A stretch of 64,000 bases of DNA from Dreissena polymorpha (Eukaryota > Mollusca > Bivalvia > Myida > Dreissenidae). The notes beneath the pieces were generated by a model. The model saw nothing but the letters and a program-made list of their open reading frames with translations. It was not told where the DNA came from and searched no databases. Location of the stretch: assembly GCF_020536995.1 (NCBI RefSeq), contig NC_068356.1, forward strand, positions 25,861,736 through 25,925,735. The letters run 5' to 3'. The position numbers and the translations under genes are program-made. This document shows positions 1 through 13,709 of this stretch, one piece after another; the first letter of the stretch is position 1; every line of letters starts with the position of its first letter.

Positions 1-1304
1 GTGTTCACTACTGAATCCCTGAAATATGATACACTTGAAGACTATAGTAAACCATTGCACTAGAAAAGGTTACATTCCACTAAGAAACGGCCGAAAAAAA
101 AAGTTGCAAAAACAGTCGATTTTGATTTGTGTCACGTTCTTTCTTGCATTGTACATGACATATCTTTTTTATTGCATAAATCGATTCCGCTTAGAATGGC
201 CTTTAAGAAAAGGTATGGTTATGGGGGTCTCTATGTGCAAAATGTTGCATTTATTTTCGCTCAAAGTTGTCGCTTTTACATTGAATTATATAGGGAAACT
301 ATTTAGTGTATTATGACCTAAACGCAAAACCAGGCCTAGTCACAAAGGAGCTGTATTTACAGAAAACCATCATTTTTTTAGTGAGATATGACGCGTTTTG
401 GCAAATTTCACGGAATAAATGCGTTTGTTTCACGAATTTAAAGAGCATCGTGAGTTTTTAAGAAAGAAATACGTTTTCAGAGGAAAATAAGAAAAAAAAC
501 GTACAAAAACTCGTCTTGAGCATCTCAAATCGCAACAATTTGTGCTGAAAGAGCTCATGAACACGTTTTAATGGTTGTTTACTTATTTTTCTACATAGCT
601 TGTAACAATATTCCAGTATTTTGACCGATTGTAATTATTTAGGGTAATCGTTTTACGCCTGAACGCCCGTTATAAATCAAAGCTCCGAACGCGAAAGCCA
701 CGTGGCTTATCAGGCGTTATAATAAAATGCATTTTCAAGCATTTCTACGTGAAAGATCGGTCTGAAAATTGGCATGCACATAGAAAATAGGTTTATAAGT
801 ATCAAGAAGTGCTATTTTTTGCGATGTTAACAGTAAACGTTGTCTTATAGGTTACAATACACTAAATGATCGCTTCATGTAGGGCTGTACTCTCTAAAAA
901 AATATCATAGTTGACAGGAAGGCATGTTTTACACTTTTTACCATTATTCGGGTGTTATCTTGCGGAGATAATGGTAGGGCATGAATAGGTGTTCACTACT
1001 GAATCCCTGAAATATGATACACTTGAAGACTATAGTAAACCATTGCACTAGAAAAGGTTACATTCCACTAAGAAACGGCCGAAAAAAAAAGTTGCAAAAA
1101 CAGTCGATTTTGATTTGTGTCACGTTCTTTCTTGCATTGTACATGACATATCTTTTTTATTGCATAAATCGATTCCGCTTAGAATGGCCTTTAAGAAAAG
1201 GTATGGTTATGGGGGTCTCTATGTGCAAAATGTTGCATTTATTTTCGCTCAAAGTTGTCGCTTTTACATTGAATTATATAGGGAAACTATTTAGTGTATT
1301 ATGA
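1..1304. repeat. 988-bp direct repeat, one full plus one partial copy
   Basis: Bases 1-315 recur at 989-1303 with no difference that I could see, so the period is 988 bp. The second copy stops at about 1304, where 'attatgacct' is followed by unrelated sequence. The repeat may continue to the left of the window. Each copy contains the same 96-codon open frame (26-316 and 1014-1304), rich in hydrophobic residues. It matches nothing I know and has no splice or start context of note, so I do not call it a gene. The near-perfect identity suggests a very recent tandem duplication or an assembly duplication. Confidence 0.9.
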
Positions 1305-1690
1305 CCTCAAACAAATTCGGGAAACACTCTTTTCCATTTTCCTGATTCCATTTGCTGTTTCGTCCCCTGTTTCGATTGGCTGTTTCGGCTATGGAAAATA
1401 GTTGTATGGCCATACACGAGAAAGACCGGTTATGGAAGAGAAAGACCGGTTATAAAACATTTAGTTTTAGAAAGACGTCCGAGGACTAAAAGATAAAAAG
1501 TAAATAGTAATAACATAAATTTCATTCTTAAATACGAATGAAATTATATGTACTGGTACTAGTCTTCTATCTGCAATGGTCAAATATGGATGTGTATGGT
1601 GTACTTAATAAATAAATAAACTACACGTATGGTTTATAAGTTTAATGTACATCGATAATAAATATATAAACAGGCAACATGATAGTGCGC
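1305..1690. other. Intergenic stretch, no gene seen
   Basis: AT-rich sequence between the 988-bp repeat and the 57-bp array. It holds only a short direct duplication of 'gagaaagaccggttat' near 1417-1455. I see no exon, RNA gene or transposon end here. Confidence 0.6.
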
Positions 1691-4600
1691 GTGCATGTGA
1701 TGAGCGCTACTGCAAGTCGACTAAGGCCACAGTAAATAACTATTAAAATGACAACATTGCTAATTTCTTCAAGTCGACTATGGCCACAGTGAATGACTCT
1801 GAAAATGAAACAATTTTTCGTTACTGCAAGTCAAATATAGCTACAGTAAATTACTCTAAAAATGTCACCACTGTTCATTAATGAAAGTCGACTATGACCA
1901 CAGCAAATGACTCTTAAAATGACACAATTGTTCATTACTGCAAGTAGACTATGGCCACAGTTAATCACTCTTAAAATGACACCATCGTTCATTACTGAAA
2001 GTCGACTATGGCCACAGCAAATGGCTCTTAAAATGTCCCCATCGTTCATTACTGCAAGTCGACTAAGGCCACGGTAAATGACTCTTAAAAAGACACCATT
2101 TTTCATAACTTCAAGTCGACTATGGCCACAGTAAATGACTCTTAAAATGACACCATCGTTCATTACTGCTAGTCGACTATGGCCACAGTAAATGCCTCTT
2201 AAAATGACACCATCGTACATTACTGCAAGTCGACTATGGCCACAGTAAATGACTCTTTAAATGACACCATTGTTCATTACTGCAAGTCGACTATGGCCAC
2301 AGTAAATGACTCTTAAAATAACACCATCGTTCATTTCTAAAAGTCGACTATGGCCACAGTAAATGACTCTTAAAACGAAACCATCGTTCATCACTGAAAG
2401 TCGACTATGGCCACAGTAAATTACTCTTAAAATGTCAGCACTGTTCATTACTGCATGTCGAATATGGCCACAGTAAATGACTCTTAAAATGACACCATCG
2501 TACATTACTGCAAGTCGAATATGGCCACAGTAAATGACTCTTAAAATGTCACCACTGTTCATTACTGCAAGTCGACTATGGCCACAGTAAATGTCTCTTA
2601 AAATGACACCATCGTTCATTACTACTAGTCAACTATGGCCGCAGTAAAAGACTCTTAAAATGACACCATCGTTCATTACTTAAAGTCGACTATGGCCACA
2701 GTAAATGACTCTTAAAATGACACCATCGTTCATTACTGCAATTCGACTATGGCCACAGTAAATGACTCTTAAAATAACACCATCGTTCATTAATAAAAGT
2801 CGACTATGGCCACAGTAAATGACTCTTAAAATGACACCATCGTTCATTACTGCTAGTCGACTATGGCCACAGTAAATGCCTCTTAAAATGACACCATCGT
2901 ACATTACTGCAAGTCGACTATGGCCACAGTAAATGACTCTTTAAATGACACCATCGTTCATTACTGCAAGCCGACTATGGCCACAGTAAAAGACTCTTAA
3001 AATGACACCATCGTTCATTACTAAAAGTCGACTATGGCCACAGTACATGACTCTTAAAATGACACCATCGTTCATTACTTCCAGTCAACTATGGCCACAG
3101 TAAATGACTCTTAAAATAACACCATCGTTCGTTACTGAAATTCGACTATGGCCACAGTAAATGACTCTCAAAATGGGACCATCATTCATAACGGCAAGTC
3201 GACTATGGCCACAGTAAATGACTCTTAAAATGACACCACCGTTCATTACTGGAAGTCGACTATGGCCACAGTAAATGACTCTTAAAATGTCACCACTGTT
3301 CATTACTGCAATTCGACTATTGCCACAGTAAATGACTCTTAAAATGACACCATCGTTTGTTACTGAAAGTCGACTATGACCACAGTAAATGACTCTTAAA
3401 ATGACACTATCGTTCATTACTACACCATCGTTCATTACTGCAAGTCGACAATTGCCACAGTAAATGACTCTTTAAATGTCACCACTGTTCATTACTGCAA
3501 GTCGACTATGGCCACAGTAAATGACTCTTAAAATAACACCGTCGTTTATTACTAAAAGTAGACTATGGCCACAGTAAATGACACTTAAAATGACACCATC
3601 GTTCATTACTTAAAGTCGACTATGGCCACAGTAAATGACTCTTAAAATGTCACCACTGTTCATTACTGCAAGTCGACTATGGCCACAGTAAATGGCTCTT
3701 AAAATGACACCATCGTAATTTACTGCAAGTCGACTATGGCCACAGTAAATGACTCTTAAAATGTCACCACTGTTCATTACTGCAAGTCGACTATGGCCAC
3801 AGTAAATGACTCTTAAAATGACACCATCGTTCATTACTGCTATTTGACTATGGCCACAGTAAATGCCTCTTAAAATGACACCATCGTACATTACTGAAAG
3901 TCGACTATGGCCACAGTAAATGACTCTTAAAATAACACTATCGTTCATTTCTGAAAGTCGACTATGGCTACAGTAGATGACTCTCAAAAAGCCACCACTG
4001 TTCATTACTGCAAGTCGACTATGGCCACAATAAATGACTCTTAAAATGTCACCACTGTTCATCACTGCAAGTCGACTATGGCCACAGTAAATGCCTTTTA
4101 AAATGACACCATCGTTCATTACTAAAAGTCGACTATGGCCACAGTAAATGACTCTTAAAATGACACAATCGTTCATTACTGAAAGTCGACTATGGCCACA
4201 GTAAATTACTCTTAAAACTACACCATCGTTCATTACAACTGCAATTCGACTATGGCCACAGTTAATGACTCTTAAAATGACACGACCGTTCATTACTGGA
4301 AGTCGACTATGGCCACAGTAAATGACTCTTAAAATGTCACCACTGTTCATTACTGCAATTCGACTATGGCTACAGTAAATGACTCTTTAAATAACACCAT
4401 CGTTCATTACTAAACGTCGACTATGGCCACAGTAAATGACTCTTAAAATGTCACCACTGTTCATTACTGCAAGTCGACTATGGCCACAGTAAATGATTCT
4501 TAAAATGACACCATCGTTCATAACTGCTAGTCGACTATGGCCACAGTAAAAGACTCTTAAAATGACACCATCGTTCATTACTAAAAGTCGACTATGGCCA

Positions 4601-7600
4601 CAGTAATTGACTCATAAAATAACACCATCGTTCATTACTGCAATTCGACTATGGCCACAGTAAATGACTCTTAAATGACACCATTGTACATTACTGCAAG
4701 TCGACTATGGCCACAGTAAATGACTCTTAAAATTACACCATTGTACATGACTGCAAGTCGACTATGGCCACAGTAAATGACTCTTAAAATGTTACCACTG
4801 TTCATTACTGCAAGTCGAATATGGCCACAGTAAATGATTCTTTAAATGACACCATCGTTCATTATAGCTAGTCAACTATGGCCGCAGTAAAAGACTCTTA
4901 AAATGACACCATCGTCCATTACTTAAAGTCGACTATGGCCACAGTAAATGACTCTTAAAATGACACCATCGTTCATTACTGCAATTCGACTATGGCTACA
5001 GTAAATGACTCTTAAAATAACACCATCGTTCATTACTGCAAGTCGACTATGGCCACAGTAAATGACTCTTAAAATGTCACCACTGTTCATTACTGCAAGT
5101 CGACTATGGCCACAGTAAATGATTCTTAAAATGACAACATCGTTCATAACTGCTAGTCGACTATGGCCACAGTAAAAGACTCTTAAAATGACACCATCGT
5201 TCATAACTAAAAGTCGATTATGGCCACAGTAAATGAGTCTTAAAATGTTACCACTGTTCATTACTGCAATTCGACTATGGCTACAGTAAATGACTCTTAA
5301 AATGACACCATCGTAATTTACTGCAAGTCGACTATGGCCACAGTAAATGACTCTTAAAATGTCACCACTGTTCATTACTACAAGTCGACTATGGCCACAG
5401 TAAATGACTCTTAAAATGACACCATCGTTCATTACTGCTATTTGACTATGGCCACAGTAAATGCCTCTTAAAATGACACCATCGTACATTACTGAAAGTC
5501 GACTATGGCCACAGTAAATGACTCTTAAAATAACACTATCGTTCATTTCTGAAAGTCGACTATGGCTACAGTAGATGACTCTCAAAATGTCACCACTGTT
5601 CATCACTGCAAGTCGACTATGGCCACAGTAAATGCCTTTTAAAATGACACCATCGTTCATTACTAAAAGTTGACTATGGCCACAGTAAATGACTCTTAAA
5701 ATGACACAATCGTTCATTACTGAAAGTCGATTAAGGCCACAGTAAATTATTCTTAAAACTACACCATCGTTCATTACTGCAATTCGACTATGGCCACAGT
5801 TAATGACTCTTAAAATGACACCACCGTTCATTACTGGAAGTCAACTATGGCCACAGTACATGACTCTTAAAATGTCACCACTGTTCATTACTGCAATACG
5901 ACTATGGCCACAGTAAATGACTCTTAAAATAACACCATCGTTCATTACTAAACGTCGACTATGGCCACAGTAAATGACTCTTAAAATGTCACCACTGTTC
6001 ATTACTGCAAGTCGACTATGGCCACAGTAAATGATTCTTAAGATGACACCATCGTTCATAACTGCTAGTCGACTATGGCCACAGTAAAAGACTCTTAAAA
6101 TGACACCATCGTTCATTACTAAAAGTCGACTATGGCCACAGTAAATGACTCTTAAAATGTTACCACTGTTCATTACTGCAAGTCGACTATGGCCACAGTA
6201 AATGTCTCTTAAAATGACACCATCGTTCATTACTACTAGTCAACTATGGCCGCAGTAAAAGACTCTTAAAATGACACCATCGTTCATTACTGCAATTCGA
6301 CTATGGCCACAGTAAATGACTCTTAAAATGACACCATTGTACATTACTGCAAGTCGACTATGGCCACAGTAAATGACTCTTAAAATGACACCATTGTACA
6401 TTACTGCAAGTCGACTATGGTCACAGTAAATGACTCTTAAAATGTTACCACTGTTCATTACTGCAAGTCGACTATGGCCACAGTAAATGATTCTTTAAAT
6501 GACACCATCGTTCATTACTGCTAGTCAACTATGGCCGCAGTAAAAGACTCTTAAAATGACACCATCGTTCATTACTAAAAGTCGACTATGGCCACAGTAA
6601 ATGACTCTTAAAATGACACCATCGTTCATTACTGCAATTCGACTATGGCTACAGTAAATGACTCTTAAAATGACACCATCGTTCATTGCTAAAAGTCGAC
6701 TTTGGCGACAGTAAATGACCCTTAAAATGACACCATCGTTCATTACTACAAGTCGACAATGGCCACAGTAAATGACTCTTAAAATGACACCATTGTTCAT
6801 TACTAAAAGTCGACTATGGCCACAGTAAATGACTCTTAAAATAACACCATCGTTCATTAATAAAAGTCGACTATGGCCACAGTAAATGACTCTTAAAATA
6901 ACACCATCGTTCATTACTGCAAGTCGACTATGGCCACAGTAAATGACTCTTAAAATGACACCATTGTACATTACTGCAAGTCGACTATGGCCACAGTAAA
7001 TGACTCTTAAAATGACACCATTGTACATTACTGCAAGTCGATTATGGCCATCGTTCATTACTACTGCAATTCGACTATGGCCACAGTTAATGACTCTTAA
7101 AATGACACGACCGTTCATTACTGGAAGTCGACTATGGCCACAGTAAATGACTCTTAAAATGTCACCACTGTTCATTACTGCAATTCGACTATGGCTACAG
7201 TAAATGACTCTTTAAATAACACCATCGTTCATTACTAAACGTCGACTATGGCCACAGTAAAAGACTCTTAAAATGACACCATCGTTCATTACTAAAAGTC
7301 GACTATGGCCACAGTAAATGACTCTTAAAATGTTACCACTGTTCATTACTGCAAGTCGACTATGGCCACAGTAAATGTCTCTTAAAATGACACCATCGTT
7401 CATTACTACTAGTCAACTATGGCCGCAGTAAAAGACTCTTAAAATGACACCATCGTTCATTACTGCAATTCGACTATGGCCACAGTAAATGACTCTTAAA
7501 ATGACACCATTGTACATTACTGCAAGTCGACTATGGCCACAGTAAATGACTCTTAAAATGACACCATTGTACATTACTGCAAGTCGACTATGGTCACAGT

Positions 7601-10600
7601 AAATGACTCTTAAAATGTTACCACTGTTCATTACTGCAAGTCGACTATGGCCACAGTAAATGATTCTTTAAATGACACCATCGTTCATTACTGCTAGTCA
7701 ACTATGGCCGCAGTAAAAGACTCTTAAAATGACACCATCGTTCATTACTAAAAGTCGACTATGGCCACAGTAAATGACTCTTAAAATGACACCATCGTTC
7801 ATTACTGCAATTCGACTATGGCTACAGTAAATGACTCTTAAAATGACACCATCGTTCATTGCTAAAAGTCGACTTTGGCGACAGTAAATGACCCTTAAAA
7901 TGACACCATCGTTCATTACTACAAGTCGACAATGGCCACAGTAAATGACTCTTAAAATGACACCATTGTTCATTACTAAAAGTCGACTATGGCCACAGTA
8001 AATGACTCTTAAAATAACACCATCGTTCATTAATAAAAGTCGACTATGGCCACAGTAAATGACTCTTAAAATAACACCATCGTTCATTACTGCAAGTCGA
8101 CTATGGCCACAGTAAATGACTCTTAAAATGACACCATTGTACATTACTGCAAGTCGACTATGGCCACAGTAAATGACTCTTAAAATGACACCATTGTACA
8201 TTACTGCAAGTCGATTATGGCCATCGTTCATTACTACTGCAATTCGACTATGGCCACAGTTAATGACTCTTAAAATGACACGACCGTTCATTACTGGAAG
8301 TCGACTATGGCCACAGTAAATGACTCTTAAAATGTCACCACTGTTCATTACTGCAATTCGACTATGGCTACAGTAAATGACTCTTTAAATAACACCATCG
8401 TTCATTACTAAACGTCGACTATGGCCACAGTAAATGACTCTTAAAATGTCACCACTGTTCATTACTGCAAGTCGACTATGGCCACAGTAAATGATTCTTA
8501 AAATGACAACATCGTTCATAACTGCTAGTCGACTATGGCCACAGTAAAAGACTCTTAAAATGACACCATCGTTCATAACTAAAAGTCGATTATGGCCACA
8601 GTAAATGAGTCTTAAAATGTTACCACTGTTCATTACTGCAATTCGACTATGGCTACAGTAAATGACTCTTAAAATGACACCATCGTAATTTACTGCAAGT
8701 CGACTATGGCCACAGTAAATGACTCTTAAAATGTCACCACTGTTCATTACTACAAGTCGACTATGGCCACAGTAAATGACTCTTAAAATGACACCATCGT
8801 TCATTACTGCTATTTGACTATGGCCACAGTAAATGCCTCTTAAAATGACACCATCGTACATTACTGAAAGTCGACTATGGCCACAGTAAATGACTCTTAA
8901 AATAACACTATCGTTCATTTCTGAAAGTCGACTATGGCTACAGTAGATGACTCTCAAAATGTCACCACTGTTCATCACTGCAAGTCGACTATGGCCACAG
9001 TAAATGCCTTTTAAAATGACACCATCGTTCATTACTAAAAGTTGACTATGGCCACAGTAAATGACTCTTAAAATGACACAATCGTTCATTACTGAAAGTC
9101 GATTAAGGCCACAGTAAATTATTCTTAAAACTACACCATCGTTCATTACTGCAATTCGACTATGGCCACAGTTAATGACTCTTAAAATGACACCACCGTT
9201 CATTACTGGAAGTCAACTATGGCCACAGTACATGACTCTTAAAATGTCACCACTGTTCATTACTGCAATACGACTATGGCCACAGTAAATGACTCTTAAA
9301 ATAACACCATCGTTCATTACTAAACGTCGACTATGGCCACAGTAAATGACTCTTAAAATGTCACCACTGTTCATTACTGCAAGTCGACTATGGCCACAGT
9401 AAATGATTCTTAAGATGACACCATCGTTCATAACTGCTAGTCGACTATGGCCACAGTAAAAGACTCTTAAAATGACACCATCGTTCATTACTAAAAGTCG
9501 ACTATGGCCACAGTAAATGACTCTTAAAATGTTACCACTGTTCATTACTGCAAGTCGACTATGGCCACAGTAAATGTCTCTTAAAATGACACCATCGTTC
9601 ATTACTACTAGTCAACTATGGCCGCAGTAAAAGACTCTTAAAATGACACCATCGTTCATTACTGCAATTCGACTATGGCCACAGTAAATGACTCTTAAAA
9701 TGACACCATTGTACATTACTGCAAGTCGACTATGGCCACAGTAAATGACTCTTAAAATGACACCATTGTACATTACTGCAAGTCGACTATGGTCACAGTA
9801 AATGACTCTTAAAATGTTACCACTGTTCATTACTGCAAGTCGACTATGGCCACAGTAAATGATTCTTTAAATGACACCATCGTTCATTACTGCTAGTCAA
9901 CTATGGCCGCAGTAAAAGACTCTTAAAATGACACCATCGTTCATTACTAAAAGTCGACTATGGCCACAGTAAATGACTCTTAAAATGACACCATCGTTCA
10001 TTACTGCAATTCGACTATGGCTACAGTAAATGACTCTTAAAATGACACCATCGTTCATTGCTAAAAGTCGACTTTGGCGACAGTAAATGACCCTTAAAAT
10101 GACACCATCGTTCATTACTACAAGTCGACAATGGCCACAGTAAATGACTCTTAAAATGACACCATTGTTCATTACTAAAAGTCGACTATGGCCACAGTAA
10201 ATGACTCTTAAAATAACACCATCGTTCATTAATAAAAGTCGACTATGGCCACAGTAAATGACTCTTAAAATAACACCATCGTTCATTACTGCAAGTCGAC
10301 TATGGCCACAGTAAATGACTCTTAAAATGACACCATTGTACATTACTGCAAGTCGACTATGGCCACAGTAAATGACTCTTAAAATGACACCATTGTACAT
10401 TACTGCAAGTCGATTATGGCCATCGTTCATTACTACTGCAATTCGACTATGGCCACAGTTAATGACTCTTAAAATGACACGACCGTTCATTACTGGAAGT
10501 CGACTATGGCCACAGTAAATGACTCTTAAAATGTCACCACTGTTCATTACTGCAATTCGACTATGGCTACAGTAAATGACTCTTTAAATAACACCATCGT

Positions 10601-13491
10601 TCATTACTAAACGTCGACTATGGCCACAGTAAATGACTCTTAAAATGTCACCACTGTTCATTACTGCAAGTCGACTATGGCCACAGTAAATGATTCTTAA
10701 AATGACACCATCGTTCATAACTGCTAGTCGACTATGGCCACAGTAAAAGACTCTTAAAATGACACCATCGTTCATTACTAAAAGTCGACTATGGCCACAG
10801 TAATTGACTCATAAAATAACACCATCGTTCATTACTGCAATTCGACTATGGCCACAGTAAATGACTCTTAAATGACACCATTGTACATTACTGCAAGTCG
10901 ACTATGGCCACAGTAAATGACTCTTAAAATTACACCATTGTACATGACTGCAAGTCGACTATGGCCACAGTAAATGACTCTTAAAATGTTACCACTGTTC
11001 ATTACTGCAAGTCGAATATGGCCACAGTAAATGATTCTTTAAATGACACCATCGTTCATTATAGCTAGTCAACTATGGCCGCAGTAAAAGACTCTTAAAA
11101 TGACACCATCGTTCATTACTTAAAGTCGACTATGGCCACAGTAAATGACTCTTAAAATGACACCATCGTTCATTACTGCAATTCGACTATGGCTACAGTA
11201 AATGACTCTTAAAATAACACCATCGTTCATTACTGCAAGTCGACTATGGCCACAGTAAATGACTCTTAAAATGTCACCACTGTTCATTACTGCAAGTCGA
11301 CTATGGCCACAGTAAATGATTCTTAAAATGACAACATCGTTCATAACTGCTAGTCGACTATGGCCACAGTAAAAGACTCTTAAAATGACACCATCGTTCA
11401 TAACTAAAAGTCGATTATGGCCACAGTAAATGAGTCTTAAAATGTTACCACTGTTCATTACTGCAATTCGACTATGGCTACAGTAAATGACTCTTAAAAT
11501 GACACCATCGTAATTTACTGCAAGTCGACTATGGCCACAGTAAATGACTCTTAAAATGTCACCACTGTTCATTACTACAAGTCGACTATGGCCACAGTAA
11601 ATGACTCTTAAAATGACACCATCGTTCATTACTGCTATTTGACTATGGCCACAGTAAATGCCTCTTAAAATGACACCATCGTACATTACTGAAAGTCGAC
11701 TATGGCCACAGTAAATGACTCTTAAAATAACACTATCGTTCATTTCTGAAAGTCGACTATGGCTACAGTAGATGACTCTCAAAATGTCACCACTGTTCAT
11801 CACTGCAAGTCGACTATGGCCACAGTAAATGCCTTTTAAAATGACACCATCGTTCATTACTAAAAGTTGACTATGGCCACAGTAAATGACTCTTAAAATG
11901 ACACAATCGTTCATTACTGAAAGTCGATTAAAGCCACAGTAAATTATTCTTAAAACTACACCATCGTTCATTACTGCAATTCGACTATTGCCACAGTTAA
12001 TGACTCTTAAAATGACACCACCGTTCATTACTGGAAGTCAACTATGGCCACAGTACATGACTCTTAAAATGTCACCACTGTTCATTACTGCAATACGACT
12101 ATGGCCACAGTAAATGACTCTTAAAATAACACCATCGTTCATTACTAAACGTCGACTATGGCCACAGTAAATGACTCTTAAAATGTCACCACTGTTCATT
12201 ACTGCAAGTCGACTATGGCCACAGTAAATGATTCTTAAAAAGACACCATCGTTCATAACTGCTAGTCGACTATGGCCACAGTAAAAGACTCTTAAAATGA
12301 CACCATCGTTCATTACTAAAAGTCGACTATGGCCACAGTAAATGACTCTTAAAATGTTACCACTGTTCATTACTGCAAGTCGACTATGGCCACAGTAAAT
12401 GTCTCTTAAAATGACACCATCGTTCATTACTACTAGTCAACTATGGCCGCAGTAAAAGACTCTTAAAATGACACCATCGTTCATTACTGCAATTCGACTA
12501 TGGCCACAGTAAATGACTCTTAAAATGACACCATTGTACATTACTGCAAGTCGACTATGGCCACAGTAAATGACTCTTAAAATGACACCATTGTACATTA
12601 CTGCAAGTCGACTATGGTCACAGTAAATGACTCTTAAAATGTTACCACTGTTCATTACTGCAAGTCGACTATGGCCACAGTAAATGATTCTTTAAATGAC
12701 ACCATCGTTCATTACTGCTAGTCAACTATGGCCGCAGTAAAAGACTCTTAAAATGACACCATCGTTCATTACTAAAAGTCGACTATGGCCACAGTAAATG
12801 ACTCTTAAAATGACACCATCGTTCATTACTGCAATTCGACTATGGCTACAGTAAATGACTCTTAAAATGACACCATCGTTCATTGCTAAAAGTCGACTTT
12901 GGCGACAGTAAATGACCCTTAAAATGACACCATCGTTCATTACTACAAGTCGACAATGGCCACAGTAAATGACTCTTAAAATGACACCATTGTTCATTAC
13001 TAAAAGTCGACTATGGCCACAGTAAATGACTCTTAAAATAACACCATCGTTCATTAATAAAAGTCGACTATGGCCACAGTAAATGACTCTTAAAATAACA
13101 CCATCGTTCATTACTGCAAGTCGACTATGGCCACAGTAAATGACTCTTAAAATGACACCATTGTACATTACTGCAAGTCGACTATGGCCACAGTAAATGA
13201 CTCTTAAAATGACACCATTGTACATTACTGCAAGTCGATTATGGCCACAGTAAATGACTTTTAAAATGACACCCTTTTTTATTACTGGAAGTCGACTATG
13301 GCCACAGTAAATGACTCTTAAAATGTCACCACTGTTCATTACTGCAAGTCGACTATGGCCACAGTAAATGACTCTTAAAATGTCACCACTGTTCATTACT
13401 GCAAGTCGACTATGGCCACAGTAAATGACTCTTAAAATGTCATCACAGTTCATTACTGCAAGTCGACTATGGCAACATTAAATGCTATCTA
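1691..13491 (-). repeat. 57-bp minisatellite array, left arm (about 200 units)
   Basis: The unit is about 57 bp and runs head to tail without spacers. Read on the plus strand it passes through 'ctatggccacagtaaatgac', 'tcttaaaatgacaccatcg' and 'ttcattactgcaagtcga'. Each unit contains the palindrome AGTCGACT (a SalI site) flanked by TTACTG and CAGTAA in inverse orientation. Two unit types alternate, one reading MNDGVILR and one MNSGDILR on the minus strand. Because 57 is divisible by three, the minus strand stays open across runs of units, up to 302 codons. Shorter runs end where a unit carries a frame-changing length difference. The outermost units at both ends are diverged, as expected for array edges. 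The same satellite lies in opposite orientation at 17.85-21.31 kb. Confidence 0.95.
4387..13453. repeat. Large segmental duplications inside the 57-bp array
   Basis: Blocks of many units recur nearly unchanged. Offsets read from matching unit strings are 1173 bp (6240 block to 7413), 3372 bp (4960-7200 block to 8385-10550), 2825 bp (9213 block to 12038) and 6197 bp (4387-6700 block to 10584-12900). An aberrant unit junction, where 'gattatggcca' is joined directly to 'tcgttcattactactgc', occurs at about 7039, 8213 and 10412. The matching site at about 13228 keeps an intact unit. Only scattered single-base differences separate the blocks, which points to recent unequal exchange or array duplication. 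Mis-assembly of a long array is the alternative. Confidence 0.8.
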
Positions 13492-13709
13492 GGTCCCTGT
13501 GGCATACAAAACGTGATTTTCCATTGTCACATCGACGGTGGAAGACAGGTGAGCAATGGTTTCATAGGATTTCTACATGTTCTAGTGGTTACAATAATGT
13601 AAAAGAAAGTCATATATATTTTACTCTTCATTGGATCACATAAGTTCATAGGAATTTGGTCGAAGTTCTATCGCCATTTCATTCCGATCTTTTTTTATAT
13701 ATATTTCAG

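Noticed and set aside
26-316. 96-codon frame in the 988-bp repeat as a gene
   Set aside because: No known family, no splice or start context, and both copies are part of a recent duplicate, so the frame gives no independent evidence of selection.
1691-13491. CRISPR-like array
   Set aside because: Units are head to tail without unique spacers, and the surroundings are eukaryotic with introns.
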